DNA of 64,000 nucleotides from Candidatus Obscuribacterales bacterium (GCA_019747875.1 JAIEQI010000057.1:30340-94339), one strand, 5' to 3'. Shown: positions 1 to 10,070, counted from the stretch's first letter. Numbers and translations: made by a program. The notes: generated by a model from the letters alone, not told the origin.

Positions 1-1119
1 ATAAAAAACCTTGAAGCTATGCGCGCCGATGCCATTGGAAGTATGGATAAGGCGCTTGTTGATTTTCGCATCGGTAGATTGCACGCCATGGCCTATGCCG
101 AAAAGACCGAGCTTGCGCCAACCGACGTGCACAATACGCCGGGGTCACAATTCGAGTTACCTGAATTTGGACATCGACCGGACCATTCACAGTTTCAGGT
201 TGTGCCAGCAAAGAGCGCTGCCAAGGAGGCAAGTGCGAAAGCTCACTTGAAGGAAGCTATCAAATTTTTGACCGCTGCTTTAAATGCCGACTCATCATTG
301 CTCGCTGCCAAACTTGGCTTGGCATGGTGCTATGAGCAAGGTGGAGATACGAGCAAGGCATTGGCGCTCTATCGCGAAGTGTTCAAGGAATCGTATCTTA
401 TCGATAAAGATTCTAAGGGTGGAATGCGCGGTTGGTCGATTTCGGTAGAAACCGCGCAATATCTTCGAAAACTATTGGACCCGGAGAAGGATAAGAAGGA
501 GCTAGCTAAAATCAATCAGCAAGCAGCAGAGGTCGAGAAACTTCCGCGATATGTGACACCAATTATGATACCGCTCACTGAGAGGGTCGAGCTACCGCAT
601 TTGGTAGTTGATCGGCGGGTCTCGTTCGATTTAGATGGTTTTGGCAGACGCGACTATACTACCTGGTTATCTGAAGAGGCCGGATGGCTAGTCTTCGATC
701 GTCACGGCGCCGGGCAAATTACATCTGGTTTGCAGCTTGTTGGACAATCGAGCTTTTGGATCTTCTGGAAAAATGGATACGAAGTACTTGCTGGTCTGGA
801 TGACGATCGTAACGGTGTGCTGCAAGCAGGTGAACTCGATGGTTTGGCAGTTTGGCATGATCGAAACATCAATGGTGTAAGTGAACCGGGAGAGGTTAAA
901 TCGTTAGCCGAATTGAGAATATGCGCCCTTCATACCGGAAGCAAATTGCACGCAAGTGGGATCCAATTCAACCCTTCGGGGATTCGTTACAACGACGGCA
1001 AAACAGCTCCAAGCTATGACTTGATTTTGCATAGCGCTGGCAAGACGGTTGTGCAGCGTCCGCATCCAGCGAACGCAATTAAAGCTCCATTTGCTGTTAA
1101 AACCGTCCCGCTGTTTTGA
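1..1119 (+). CDS. TPR-like protein with calcium-loop C-terminus, 5' partial
   Basis: The reading frame is open to the left edge, so the gene probably starts outside the window; the first ATG is at 19. Around residues 75-125 (counted from that ATG) there is a TPR-like helical pair, with alternating A/L-rich helices ending in ALALYREVF. The C-terminal third has two Asp/Asn/Gly loops, DDDRNGVLQAGEL and HDRNINGVSEPGEV, which resemble the EF-hand or dockerin-type calcium loops of large secreted bacterial proteins. I infer an extracellular or surface protein whose signal peptide lies outside the window. It converges on the minus-strand protease gene that follows. The specific function is unknown. 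Confidence 0.7.
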   Translation: MKNLEAMRADAIGSMDKALVDFRIGRLHAMAYAEKTELAPTDVHNTPGSQFELPEFGHRPDHSQFQVVPAKSAAKEASAKAHLKEAIKFLTAALNADSSLLAAKLGLAWCYEQGGDTSKALALYREVFKESYLIDKDSKGGMRGWSISVETAQYLRKLLDPEKDKKELAKINQQAAEVEKLPRYVTPIMIPLTERVELPHLVVDRRVSFDLDGFGRRDYTTWLSEEAGWLVFDRHGAGQITSGLQLVGQSSFWIFWKNGYEVLAGLDDDRNGVLQAGELDGLAVWHDRNINGVSEPGEVKSLAELRICALHTGSKLHASGIQFNPSGIRYNDGKTAPSYDLILHSAGKTVVQRPHPANAIKAPFAVKTVPLF

Positions 1120-1257
1120 CGCTGTGTCGAAAGAAATTTTGCTGAACTGCGTTCTGTACCAATAGCGGACGCCCCTTCCCTCACATGAGCGCGAAGCTCT
1201 GGCTCTAGACAAAGCCTGTCGAAAAGAGATTTTTAACGGTAAAACTTTTCGGTAGCG

Positions 1258-2787
1258 TTAGAGCTCGCTCTCGACTTTTTTGGAATCGGCTTCTCTACCG
1301 AGTTCCTTCAACATCGCCGCGTAGTTCTTGACTGCAGCATCAAGCGTATGTTTGTCTGGAATTTCGTGTCTGATTTCCAGCGCTTGTTTGTAATATTGCT
1401 CTGCTTCTTCAAAGCGGCTTTCTTCATCACGCTGCATTGCCAATCCGGCATAAGCAATGCCGAGATTGATCCGAGCCATGGACATCGATGGATTCTTGCC
1501 TAAGACATAAGTGAAGCACGAAACCGCTCCTTCATAATCCTTTCGATTGATGAACTTCACGCCTTCATCAAATGTGTATGCTCTTGCGACAGCCTTTTCC
1601 GTTAAAGCAGTATTCTCTCGGTGTGTCACCAGAGACTGTGTGTATAACATATGAATTGTTTTGCGATCTCTGGTTGTTAGATCGACAATTTTTACACCAT
1701 TGTCTTCCTCCGAAAAATACATCACATCTTTCGGATTAGGACTGTGTCCGCTCAGTCCCAATGCATGCCCAATCTCGTGCAAGCATGTTTTCGTTATTAT
1801 CTCTGTGCTGACAGGCACTTTTGAATTCCTGGGATCTGCCATCAAAATGGTAACGTCAGCATGGGTCAAGTAATGCTCGACATGGCTTGTTCTAGCTACC
1901 CCTTGCTCGCCGGATTCGCTCAAATCATCTGCTTTTGAGGTCCAATGACATTTTATTTGAGCATCTTTTGAACTGGTTACAAATTGGAAGGAAAGAATGT
2001 TTTTTGACGCTGTGGCCCATGTCTGAAAAGCCTTTTTCAAGATTGTGTCGTACTCAGGTTTCCATTGTGAATCTTTTAGTGCAGGCTCTATGTAAACGCG
2101 AATCGGCATGTCTGCCAGATTCCACCGCGCCGCAGCCGTGGCTGTCGTTTCTAAGAAATAATTGTCGAGGCTGCTCGCTCCTGACGCTGTTGCCAGGGAA
2201 AGAGACTGATGTTCGGAACCGACATAGGCGAGCCAGCTTTTCAGGTCTCCACATGTTGAGCAATTTGGAAACCGTTGCAAGAGCAACTTTCCAGTTTTGA
2301 TTGCCTCTGACATATTTCCCGATCTTCGATAGGCCTCATAAAGCGCTTTATACGAATCCAGCTCATTTGGATTCAAACTAATGGCTTTCTGAATATAAGG
2401 AATAGCCTCATTGGTTCTTTTCTCTTGAATCAGAATCTCGCCCAGTAACAGGAGAGATTGATCTCGTTTTGGACAAGCGAGGTCTTCAGCCGCATTCTTC
2501 AAGTAAGGTATGGACTCAGCTGTTTTGTTTTGCTGATACAAAACATAACCGAGCAATTGTGAGGCTCTGGGGTAATCAGGAGCATCGGCATATGCTTTTC
2601 GCAATAGTGCCTCTGCCTTTGCCCAATCCTTGCGCGCGAGGTAGACTTCGGCTGTGCTTGTTTTTGCTTCGGCGCTTAAGGTTCTTGTGGATTCTGCAGT
2701 GGCGGCCGGATGCAAAAGGAATGCAGTAGTGCAGAAACAGAGCATCATCTGGATCTCTTTGGAAAAAGAACGATGCTGTCCGTTCAT
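1258..2787 (-). CDS. Secreted TPR-matrixin (M10-like) metalloprotease
   Basis: The 509-aa protein starts with a hydrophobic signal segment (residues 12-31, ending TAFLLHPAATA). Four or five TPR-like units follow (about 40-175), then a metzincin domain with the zinc motif HEIGHALGLSGH near residues 335-346 and a likely Met-turn (DVMYF) about ten residues later. A further TPR pair (about 400-490) closes the protein. This fits a secreted zinc endopeptidase with protein-interaction repeats on both sides of the catalytic domain. It is last in a closely spaced minus-strand run, 36 bp after the 760-aa gene. A second protein with the same HEIGHALGL-GHS core lies at 59680-61875. Substrate unknown. Confidence 0.85.
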   Translation of the reverse strand: MNGQHRSFSKEIQMMLCFCTTAFLLHPAATAESTRTLSAEAKTSTAEVYLARKDWAKAEALLRKAYADAPDYPRASQLLGYVLYQQNKTAESIPYLKNAAEDLACPKRDQSLLLLGEILIQEKRTNEAIPYIQKAISLNPNELDSYKALYEAYRRSGNMSEAIKTGKLLLQRFPNCSTCGDLKSWLAYVGSEHQSLSLATASGASSLDNYFLETTATAAARWNLADMPIRVYIEPALKDSQWKPEYDTILKKAFQTWATASKNILSFQFVTSSKDAQIKCHWTSKADDLSESGEQGVARTSHVEHYLTHADVTILMADPRNSKVPVSTEIITKTCLHEIGHALGLSGHSPNPKDVMYFSEEDNGVKIVDLTTRDRKTIHMLYTQSLVTHRENTALTEKAVARAYTFDEGVKFINRKDYEGAVSCFTYVLGKNPSMSMARINLGIAYAGLAMQRDEESRFEEAEQYYKQALEIRHEIPDKHTLDAAVKNYAAMLKELGREADSKKVESEL

Positions 2788-2823
2788 GGAGTTTCCGGCT
2801 GCCTCATTAGCGCAATCCTGACA

Positions 2824-5106
2824 TCAATAATAGTACTGTGTTTTTGCTGTCCATGGATTTTTGGGATACTTTTTGTGCAATAAGGTGAAAGCCTGTTTCG
2901 ACACCGCGCTGGTTTCATTTGTATGGTTGCAGAACTTCGTGGCTTTAACCGTCAGGTGCAAGGCTTCCGGCACGCGTGGATCTTGCGGTGATTTTTCCGC
3001 AAACGCTAGAACTGCCTTACCTAGCCCCACCGGGGCATCGCCGAAAGCTTTCAATATTTTGATTTCAGCTTGGTTGGCTGTTTTGTCGGCAGCGCTCAGG
3101 CAACTAGAGAATTCAGAGTTAGCTACCTTCTGTTCCGGAGCACTCGAGGAGAACGCACTTATGTCCCACCAATTGTCTTGGAAATCGTCAATCTTGGCGA
3201 ACGGTGTTCTTCTGCCGTAGGCATTTGAAAGAATTGGGCGCATACCCGGATTTCTTAAAATCATTAAGCTTCCGGCGAAAGATTTTGCTTCTGGAGTCGA
3301 TGCATTTTGGAAATCAGTTAATGACGCTGCAAGCCCTGGGATTGCTGTCTTGAGACTTGGCGTTATGCTATCCAGGGCTTTGTAGTCCCTTAAAATGAAC
3401 TTGCGAGCCCACACGGATTGCAGCGAATCTGCTTTAAGTGCTGCAGGAAGTCCCTCGATTTTTGGAACGGTACTGAGTAATGTAACTGGTACTTGAGTGT
3501 TTAAGAAACCTGTTACGTCATCCGGGAAAGCTGGTTTCAGAACGTCGAAGTCGTTGCGAGCTTCTACCTTCTCGAAATCGTTCGGCAGTTCGCAGCCTGA
3601 CCAGCCTGCTTCGATAGCTACAGGTCGCTGTAGCGCAAACTTGAGATACTCGGAAAAATTACTGCAAACTTTACTGCGCAAGGTCATGAACTGATTGCGT
3701 GAGCCAGGTGGCAACTTAAGCGATTTGTCTGCAAGAACTTTCTCTGTCCGTGCCCGAACTTTGTCTTTCTGATTGCGATCCAGTTCCAGAGCTGCCAGGC
3801 AGTACTGCAAATGCACGTATGCAGGTGATGTACTTGGAACCTTTTCTGCTTCTGCACTAAGATTTGCAAGCTCCGGATTTTTGGGATCGAGCTGGTTCAT
3901 CAGTGCAAGCAGCCAGTAAATCTTTTTACTTTCATGCCATTTCTTGAGCAGAGCCTGAAAGCTCTCATTTCCTTCTGTTTGCATCGCTAAAATGAACAGG
4001 CTCAGGTCATCAGCTTTTACAGCTTTATCTGCTTTGCCCCATCGTTTGCTACGCACATCGTCAGCCATATCGACGAAGTCGGTTTCTTCGCCAAGTAATT
4101 TGTCAAAGAGGAACGTGTAGTCGCAAAGATTGTTGCCTGCATCCGACCCTTCTTGGCTTGTGCTCAGGTCTTTAGCAAGCTCGGCGAATCTATCGGAACC
4201 GCCAAGTTTGAACTTGACGAATCCGAGAAGGTCTTTTGCTGGTTGGTGAAACGCTGACATGGACTTGTCTGTTAGCATTGAAATCAGTTGTTTCTCTGCC
4301 TGTGTGAGCAGCGCATTATCATTCTTGTCGGCAAGAGTAGCTTTGCGAACGATGCTTCGGACCGCAAGATAGGAGGCGAGCTCGCGGAAAGGAGAAGTGC
4401 TATCTTGGGCGAGCTTGTTGAACATCTCCTGAGACTTATCGAAATTATTGGCATAAAAGTTAGCTGCAGCAATCTGATAGTCACGATAAGGTTTTAGTTT
4501 TGGATCCAGCGAAGCAGGGACGGCTGCGGGAATTTGGGGCTTGCCGTCGCCTATGAATCCTCCACAATTGCAGAAAACTACATTTTGCGCTTTCAACCAA
4601 TCCTTCATCTCTGGGCTAGTTGGTCCAAAGGTATCGGCCACTTTCTTTGCCGTTAGCGTCGCGTTTGTGAATGCATCGGATGGACAGTTCGTGTAATTGA
4701 ACCAGATATCCCCTGAACCGTTGTAGGATCGTTGAGGATAAACATCCTCAAACTTTAATGACTTACCGTACTGTTTGAATGCTGTTTCCCACTTCTTCAG
4801 TTCCTTATCTGTTTCAGTGTTTTCCATGTTCAGGCGCTGATCCCATAGCGCTACGATGGACTTTTGTTCAACGGGACTGAGCGGTGCATTATTGAGATAA
4901 CGCCAAGCCACAACTAAGTAAGAACGCGCGAAAGAACTGCCCAAAATGCCCAAGTTTCCAGCTGCGTAAAGCTTCAGCGGCATATCGGGGTGGCTGCGGT
5001 ATTGGAAAGTTGTTTCGTCAAAAAAGGGACCACAACTTAGTGCCGCCGTCGGCAGGCTCAACAAGGTTACTAAAGCTATGGCACTAGCCTTGATCTTCAT
5101 ATGCAT
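2824..5106 (-). CDS. Large secreted protein, CGPFF N-terminus, unknown function
   Basis: The 760-aa protein has an N-terminal signal segment (KIKASAIALVTLLSLPTAAL) followed directly by SCGPFFDE. The Cys may be a lipid-attachment site, although ALSC is not an ideal lipobox. The rest is mostly alpha-helical, with many Lys/Asp/Leu stretches, and is consistent with a helical-repeat scaffold; I see no catalytic motif. The upstream DUF3142-type gene ends in TGA, whose A is the first base of this ATG (TGATG), so translation is probably coupled. It is followed 36 bp later by the TPR-matrixin protease, suggesting a shared role at the cell surface. I do not recognise the family with confidence. Confidence 0.75.
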   Translation of the reverse strand: MHMKIKASAIALVTLLSLPTAALSCGPFFDETTFQYRSHPDMPLKLYAAGNLGILGSSFARSYLVVAWRYLNNAPLSPVEQKSIVALWDQRLNMENTETDKELKKWETAFKQYGKSLKFEDVYPQRSYNGSGDIWFNYTNCPSDAFTNATLTAKKVADTFGPTSPEMKDWLKAQNVVFCNCGGFIGDGKPQIPAAVPASLDPKLKPYRDYQIAAANFYANNFDKSQEMFNKLAQDSTSPFRELASYLAVRSIVRKATLADKNDNALLTQAEKQLISMLTDKSMSAFHQPAKDLLGFVKFKLGGSDRFAELAKDLSTSQEGSDAGNNLCDYTFLFDKLLGEETDFVDMADDVRSKRWGKADKAVKADDLSLFILAMQTEGNESFQALLKKWHESKKIYWLLALMNQLDPKNPELANLSAEAEKVPSTSPAYVHLQYCLAALELDRNQKDKVRARTEKVLADKSLKLPPGSRNQFMTLRSKVCSNFSEYLKFALQRPVAIEAGWSGCELPNDFEKVEARNDFDVLKPAFPDDVTGFLNTQVPVTLLSTVPKIEGLPAALKADSLQSVWARKFILRDYKALDSITPSLKTAIPGLAASLTDFQNASTPEAKSFAGSLMILRNPGMRPILSNAYGRRTPFAKIDDFQDNWWDISAFSSSAPEQKVANSEFSSCLSAADKTANQAEIKILKAFGDAPVGLGKAVLAFAEKSPQDPRVPEALHLTVKATKFCNHTNETSAVSKQAFTLLHKKYPKNPWTAKTQYYY

Positions 5107-5942
5107 CAGAAACTGACTCCGCTGATAGCGCCCGAGTATGATTCTCGGGTCCAGGATTTAGGACTAAAAATATACACCCTCTGACAATTCTTGAGCGTAG
5201 TCGCCGAACCATTCTTGAACATATTGATAATATCCGGCTCTTTTGTGGAGATACCCAGTGACAACTTCTGAATAGGGACGCTAAAGCAGTTCTGTTTAGC
5301 TGCGATCAATCCTCTGATTCTTTTTGAATCGGCGCCCATGTCAAACAGCATCGGCACGATTTCGTTTACCGGCAGGTCATTCACCCAGTTGTCGGCGATG
5401 CACCAGGAGGCAAGGGCAGTCATGGAGATGAAGTAATCAGTTCCGAGTTTATTTCGCAGGTCTTGCAAAAGGGCTCGATAGAATTCACGTTCGGTGATGC
5501 GCGCATCGAAATCAATTTGAATACCGCTTACATTGGGGACCTTAGCAATTAGGGCAATCTCCTTCACTAGTTGTTGGCGTTGTGCAAGAGATAGTGCCGC
5601 TTCTTCTTTTCCCAAAGGTTCAATTCGAACTACGGCAATTCGTTTTGCGGTGCGTGGTGCTCGTAGAATTTGTGTGCGCTCAATCCTTATGATCCGCTCG
5701 CCTGATAGTCTGTATCTTCTGGCAAAACATGCTACTCCGGCTTTTGCAGGATCCATATACGAAAGATCTTCCGGACGTTCCCAGGCCCAAATCATTGTTC
5801 GCGGGAACTCAGGTGCAGCCAAAGCATGGCTGCAATGTAAGACCAGGCTTAAAGTGATCAGCGTTCTTAGAATGCCGGCGTGAATAGTGCTTTTGATCTT
5901 CGTAGCAGCGGTGTCTTGGCACCTACTGTTTCTCTGAGCCAT
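5106..5942 (-). CDS. DUF3142-like secreted protein
   Basis: The mature region begins APEFPRTMIWAWERPEDLSY and continues with IAVVRIEP and SGIQIDFDARITEREFY, matching what I know of DUF3142 proteins, which look like TIM-barrel glycosidase relatives of unknown activity. A signal peptide precedes it (residues about 20-42 from the chosen start). The frame stays open to an ATG at 6017, but that extension is written by a REP-like palindromic repeat (5949-6008), so I prefer the ATG at 5942 (278 aa). The stop overlaps the start of the 760-aa gene by one base. Function is not established. Confidence 0.7.
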   Translation of the reverse strand: MAQRNSRCQDTAATKIKSTIHAGILRTLITLSLVLHCSHALAAPEFPRTMIWAWERPEDLSYMDPAKAGVACFARRYRLSGERIIRIERTQILRAPRTAKRIAVVRIEPLGKEEAALSLAQRQQLVKEIALIAKVPNVSGIQIDFDARITEREFYRALLQDLRNKLGTDYFISMTALASWCIADNWVNDLPVNEIVPMLFDMGADSKRIRGLIAAKQNCFSVPIQKLSLGISTKEPDIINMFKNGSATTLKNCQRVYIFSPKSWTRESYSGAISGVSF

Positions 5943-5948
5943 TGTGAG

Positions 5949-6008
5949 GTGCGGACAAGATGTCCGCTGCCCATACTTATGGGCGGACGGGACGTCCGCG
6001 CTCCATAC
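5949..6008. repeat. REP-like double palindrome
   Basis: Two hairpins lie side by side: GCGGAC-AAGAT-GTCCGC (5951-5967) and GCGGAC-GGGAC-GTCCGC (5983-5999), joined by a linker containing CCATACTTATGG. The same units recur near 41.0, 41.1, 51.7, 51.8 and 61.9 kb. This copy lies between the GNAT and DUF3142 genes and is read as codons if the DUF3142 gene starts at 6017. Confidence 0.85.
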
Positions 6009-6019
6009 GAATTTCATTA

Positions 6020-7060
6020 TTAGCGCCAGTCGTCTAAGACGAAAACATCGGGGCGGTTGTATGCGACCGTGTCTGGTCGAATCAACGCGATTCCATATCC
6101 TTCGGCCTGATAACCATGCAAGAGCATTCGCTGATAACAGATTCGCCTGGCTGTGTTGGTCGATGCGCGAATTTTTGAGGCACCAATTAGCTGAGCGTAT
6201 CTTTCCAATCCGCGGAGTAAGAGGTCAAAATCGTCTGTGCCACCATGTGATTTTGCTATGCCGAACTTTGCATAGACTGATTTCTCTGCTGCATTTGAAG
6301 GCGGGAGGGGGCAAATGGCAAAGGCTTTGAGGGTACCATCTTCGTACACAAGCAAAGTTTCGGCAATGAACTTTTGATTTCCATTGGTAGACGGTACGCT
6401 ATTGATTGCTTCTCTCGCCAGAGATAATCCAGGAAATGTTTCATTGGTCAATTGATCCATATCAGCAACCGCGTTAGAAAGATCTTTTGCATCCATCTTG
6501 CTGAGAAGCTTGAGGACTAATTCCCCGCGAGGCGGGGGGCTTTCTTCAATAACCAGAGGAAAGCAGTTGTTAGCATTCTCTGCGGGAACAAGTATGTTGT
6601 CGATCGCATTAAGCCGGCTCTCTGGAAGTTTTTTAGCGAGATTGGCGGTGAGCATTTGCGTATGATAGCCAAATCGTTCATAGAGTCTGATGTGTTTTGC
6701 GCTGTCCGCGAACGTGTACAGACCAGTTGTTCGCACTTGCTTCAGCTCAAAGTATTTGTCTGTTTCGCTCAGTAGGAGTTGTGCAATTCCTTTATTCCAG
6801 TGAGCCGAACTAACACACAGTGGTCCGAAGAATCCAAATGATCCCCATATTGTTGCAAACATCACTCCAGCCAGCTCGTCATTGTCAAAGGCACCAAAGG
6901 CTCCTTCCGGCTCGACCCAGAAATGTTCGGCAAGATCGTGCCCCGGTGCGAAGTCTGCCGGCGAAATTTGCAAGTGCGACGAAAAAGCTTCGCGGACGAT
7001 CTGATCTGCACGTTCGAGGTCAGCTTCGGTTAATCGGCGAATAGCAATGTTTTGTGTCAC
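6020..7060 (-). CDS. Two-domain GNAT acetyltransferase
   Basis: The 346-aa protein has an N-terminal GNAT fold: IAIRRLTEADLERADQIVREAF as strand 1/helix 1, a GPLCVSSAHWNKGIAQLLL acetyl-CoA loop segment near residues 77-95, and YERFGY near 130. A second, degenerate GNAT-like half ends in RRICYQRMLLHGYQAEGYGI. Tandem GNAT proteins of this size are common; the acyl acceptor cannot be told from sequence. The start is a GTG preceded by AGG at 5-nt spacing. The gene begins 10 bp after tex on the same strand, so the two are probably co-transcribed. Confidence 0.8.
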   Translation of the reverse strand: MTQNIAIRRLTEADLERADQIVREAFSSHLQISPADFAPGHDLAEHFWVEPEGAFGAFDNDELAGVMFATIWGSFGFFGPLCVSSAHWNKGIAQLLLSETDKYFELKQVRTTGLYTFADSAKHIRLYERFGYHTQMLTANLAKKLPESRLNAIDNILVPAENANNCFPLVIEESPPPRGELVLKLLSKMDAKDLSNAVADMDQLTNETFPGLSLAREAINSVPSTNGNQKFIAETLLVYEDGTLKAFAICPLPPSNAAEKSVYAKFGIAKSHGGTDDFDLLLRGLERYAQLIGASKIRASTNTARRICYQRMLLHGYQAEGYGIALIRPDTVAYNRPDVFVLDDWR

Positions 7061-7070
7061 GAGAACCTGT

Positions 7071-9242
7071 TTAGCGTTTCATGCTGAGAGAGATGCGCTT
7101 GCGTTGTTTGTCGACTTGCAGCACCGTCACTTTCACCTGCTGGTGAACCTTGACGAACTCCGACGGATCTTTGATGAACTTATTTGCCAGCTCGCTCACA
7201 TGCACCAGTCCATCTTGGTGAACGCCTATGTCCACAAAAGCACCAAACGCGGTGACATTGGTAACAATGCCTGGAAGTTGCATCCCTTCTTTCAGGTCTT
7301 CAATGCTATGCACATCAGAGGAAAACTCAAACGGCTCGAGCTTAGAGCGGGGGTCTCGTCCAGGTTTGTCGAGTTCCGACATGATGTCGTGCAATGTCGG
7401 GAGTCCGACGGTATCGCTAACATATTTCTTGATGTCGACTCGCTTGCGAACTTCGGGCTTGGCAATCAGATCTGCTACCGTGCAGTTCAGATCCTTGCTC
7501 ATGGTCTCGACCAGGGCATAGCGCTCGGGATGCACTGCGCTTGAATCCAACGGGTTCTTGCTTTCTCTGATCCGCAAGAAGCCTGCGCACTGTTCAAATG
7601 CTTTTGGTCCAAGACGGCTTACTTTTTTGATTTCAGCGCGCGACTTGAACGCTCCATTTTCTTGTCGATGCTTCACAATGTTCGACGCAATTTGTTTGTT
7701 CAATCCTGAAACGTAGGAAAGCAGCTCTTTGCTGGCTGTGTTCAACTCTACTCCGACGGAGTTGACGCAGCTCATGACGGTGTCATCGAGGCTGGTTTGT
7801 AGCGACTTCTGATCTACGTCATGCTGGTACTGTCCGACGCCGATCGATTTTGGATCAAGTTTCACAAGTTCGGCAAGCGGATCCATAAGGCGTCGTCCAA
7901 TGGAAACCGCTCCTCGAACCGTAATGTCGTGATCCGGAAATTCCTCACGCGCTACTTCGGATGCGGAATAGATTGAAGCGCCACTCTCGTTTACCATTAT
8001 GATTGGGATTTTGTTTAATCCATGTTTTTGAAAGTCAATTGAACGCAAGAAGGCTTCTGTCTCACGACTTGCTGTGCCGTTTCCGCAGGCAATCGCTTCA
8101 ACCTGATGTTTCTTGCAAAGTTCGAGCACCGTTTTCGCAGAGGCTTCACGTTTTTCAAGACCCTTGGCCGACTCTTCCAGTGGATAAATCACCGTGTGCT
8201 CTAGCAATGCTGCCTGTCTGTCTATACAGACAACCTTACACCCTGTGCGGAATCCAGGATCAATTGCCAGAACTGCCTTTGACCCCAGGGGCGGTGACAT
8301 TAATAACTCGCGCAAGTTCTTCGTGAATACTTTTATAGCTTCAGTGTCTGCGAGCAATTTCAATTCAGCTCGTAGTTCGGTCTCCATTGATGGTGAAAGG
8401 AGCCGATCATATGCATCTCTGGCCGCTTCTTGAACTTGTTTGCCGCACTCGCTTTTGTTCTTAACGAAGTGCCGTTCCAAGATCGCAATTGCCGTATCTT
8501 CCGGCGGTGCAATGCTGACTTTCAGGAAATCCTCCGCCTCGCCGCGAAAGATTGCTAGCAAGCGGTGTGAAGGTATCGATTTTGTCGTTTCCTTCCAGTC
8601 GAAGTAATCTTGAAATTTTGCGGCTTCCTCATCCTTGCCCTTCGCGACTTTAGAGGACAGAATTGCGTTGTTCTTCCAAAAGCTGCGCATGTCTTTGCGG
8701 AGTGCTTCGTTCTCGCTTATCATTTCAGCTATTATGTCGCGGGCACCTTCTAGAGCTTCGTCTGCTGTTTTTACACCCTTTTCCTCGTTCACAAAATCCT
8801 TGGCGCGGGTCTTCGGATCTTGTGCTTTGAATAGCAGAATCTCAATTGCCAGAGCTTCCAATCCCTTTTCGCGAGCCGCTGCAGCTCTGGTTTTTCGCTT
8901 CGGACGAAATGGCAAGTAAATGTCTTCCAGCTCTGTCAGTGTCGCTGCTTTCTCGATGCGTTGTTGCAGTTCGCTGTTAAGCAATTCCCGCTCAAGCAAG
9001 GATTTGACTATTGCATCGCGTCTCTTATCTAACTCTGTTAATTGAGTTAGTCTTTCGCGGATTTTGATGATCTGAACCTCGTCCAAAGAGCCTGTTGCTT
9101 CTTTGCGGTAACGGGCGATAAACGGAATGGTGCAATCTTCTTCAAATAGTTTGATTACGGCTGCAACCTGATTCGTGTTGAGTTGCAGCTCTTTCGCGAT
9201 TTGCTTGTCGTAGCTTTGTTCTTGTAGCGTTTGTGCAGGCAT
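7071..9242 (-). CDS. tex: Tex-family S1 RNA-binding protein
   Basis: The 723-aa protein has the full Tex/YhgF layout: an N-terminal helical domain (LEDIYLPFRPKRKTRA), a YqgF-like RNase H fold (AIDPGFRTGCKVV), helix-hairpin-helix segments (ELNTASKELLSYVSGL and SRLGPKAFEQCAGFL) and a C-terminal S1 domain (LPGIVTNVTAFGAFVDIG). Length is normal for the family. Tex associates with RNA and the transcription machinery and is a cytoplasmic housekeeping protein. It begins 19 bp after the upstream TPR gene ends and is followed 10 bp later by the GNAT gene. Confidence 0.95.
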   Translation of the reverse strand: MPAQTLQEQSYDKQIAKELQLNTNQVAAVIKLFEEDCTIPFIARYRKEATGSLDEVQIIKIRERLTQLTELDKRRDAIVKSLLERELLNSELQQRIEKAATLTELEDIYLPFRPKRKTRAAAAREKGLEALAIEILLFKAQDPKTRAKDFVNEEKGVKTADEALEGARDIIAEMISENEALRKDMRSFWKNNAILSSKVAKGKDEEAAKFQDYFDWKETTKSIPSHRLLAIFRGEAEDFLKVSIAPPEDTAIAILERHFVKNKSECGKQVQEAARDAYDRLLSPSMETELRAELKLLADTEAIKVFTKNLRELLMSPPLGSKAVLAIDPGFRTGCKVVCIDRQAALLEHTVIYPLEESAKGLEKREASAKTVLELCKKHQVEAIACGNGTASRETEAFLRSIDFQKHGLNKIPIIMVNESGASIYSASEVAREEFPDHDITVRGAVSIGRRLMDPLAELVKLDPKSIGVGQYQHDVDQKSLQTSLDDTVMSCVNSVGVELNTASKELLSYVSGLNKQIASNIVKHRQENGAFKSRAEIKKVSRLGPKAFEQCAGFLRIRESKNPLDSSAVHPERYALVETMSKDLNCTVADLIAKPEVRKRVDIKKYVSDTVGLPTLHDIMSELDKPGRDPRSKLEPFEFSSDVHSIEDLKEGMQLPGIVTNVTAFGAFVDIGVHQDGLVHVSELANKFIKDPSEFVKVHQQVKVTVLQVDKQRKRISLSMKR

Positions 9243-9261
9243 GACTGTTGACGTTCTCTTC

Positions 9262-9990
9262 TTAGTAGACCCAATCCCAACCGGAATTCTTCAATTGTTC
9301 TTTGTCTTGTGGTGTCATAGGTGTTTTGTTGTTCACACCTGTGCTTGGCTGGTTTGTGGAGGCAGCCGAACTCGCCTTTTGACTCGGAGCGTTCGTTGTT
9401 GCGCTCCGCTTTTGCTGTGCCAGGTTCTTAGTTTTTGCTGAAGCGTATCCACCTGCCTTCGCTGATGCTGGAGTAGCTGTTGCCGAAGTTCCGGGAGCTG
9501 GTGCCTGCATGCTGAGAATCTTTTTGATGTCCGCAATGTCTTTTAGCATTGCTTCTTTTTCGGCAGCAGGCGGATTGTATTTCATTGCTTTGTTGAAACA
9601 GTTGATTGTGTCTTGTAACCGGTTCTGCTTCAAGTAAGCGTTTGCTAGATTCGACCATGCTTCCCAGTCATTTTCTCTAAGGGCGATTGCCTGTTTGAAT
9701 GCCTGCTCGGCTCCTGTGTAGTTCTCCAATTTCCGAAGCGCGACTCCGTAGTTGACGAAGAAATCTGGATCCTTGTCATAGAACCCTATAGCTTGCTCCA
9801 AATGCTGCGCTGCTTGTTCATAAAGACCGCGCGCCATGTATTTGTTTGCGACATTGTAATGGGGTAGAGCTTCGCTCCAACCGGAACGGCTTCCGACTCC
9901 AGGGAAATCATCAGCCAGCGCTATCTGACACGATGCGAGCGAAATAAGACAAAACATTGCGGTCTTGAAAGCAAGACGACTTAAATTCAT
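9262..9990 (-). CDS. Secreted TPR protein
   Basis: The 242-aa protein has a signal peptide (FKTAMFCLISLASCQIALA) and then three clear TPR units between about residues 45 and 150 (NVANKYMARGLYEQAAQHLE, NYGVALRKLENYTGAEQAF, NLANAYLKQNRLQDTINCF). A low-complexity Ala/Thr/Ser/Lys tail follows, ending NSGWDWVY. It is probably a periplasmic or surface adaptor without catalytic function. It is encoded just before tex on the same strand (19-bp gap). Confidence 0.8.
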   Translation of the reverse strand: MNLSRLAFKTAMFCLISLASCQIALADDFPGVGSRSGWSEALPHYNVANKYMARGLYEQAAQHLEQAIGFYDKDPDFFVNYGVALRKLENYTGAEQAFKQAIALRENDWEAWSNLANAYLKQNRLQDTINCFNKAMKYNPPAAEKEAMLKDIADIKKILSMQAPAPGTSATATPASAKAGGYASAKTKNLAQQKRSATTNAPSQKASSAASTNQPSTGVNNKTPMTPQDKEQLKNSGWDWVY

Positions 9991-10070
9991 GTGAGCCCAT
10001 CCAGCAAGAACTGACAGTGCATTCAGTCTAACATTTCGAGCCCTAGCTCTTGCTAAAAGCGCTTAAGGTG

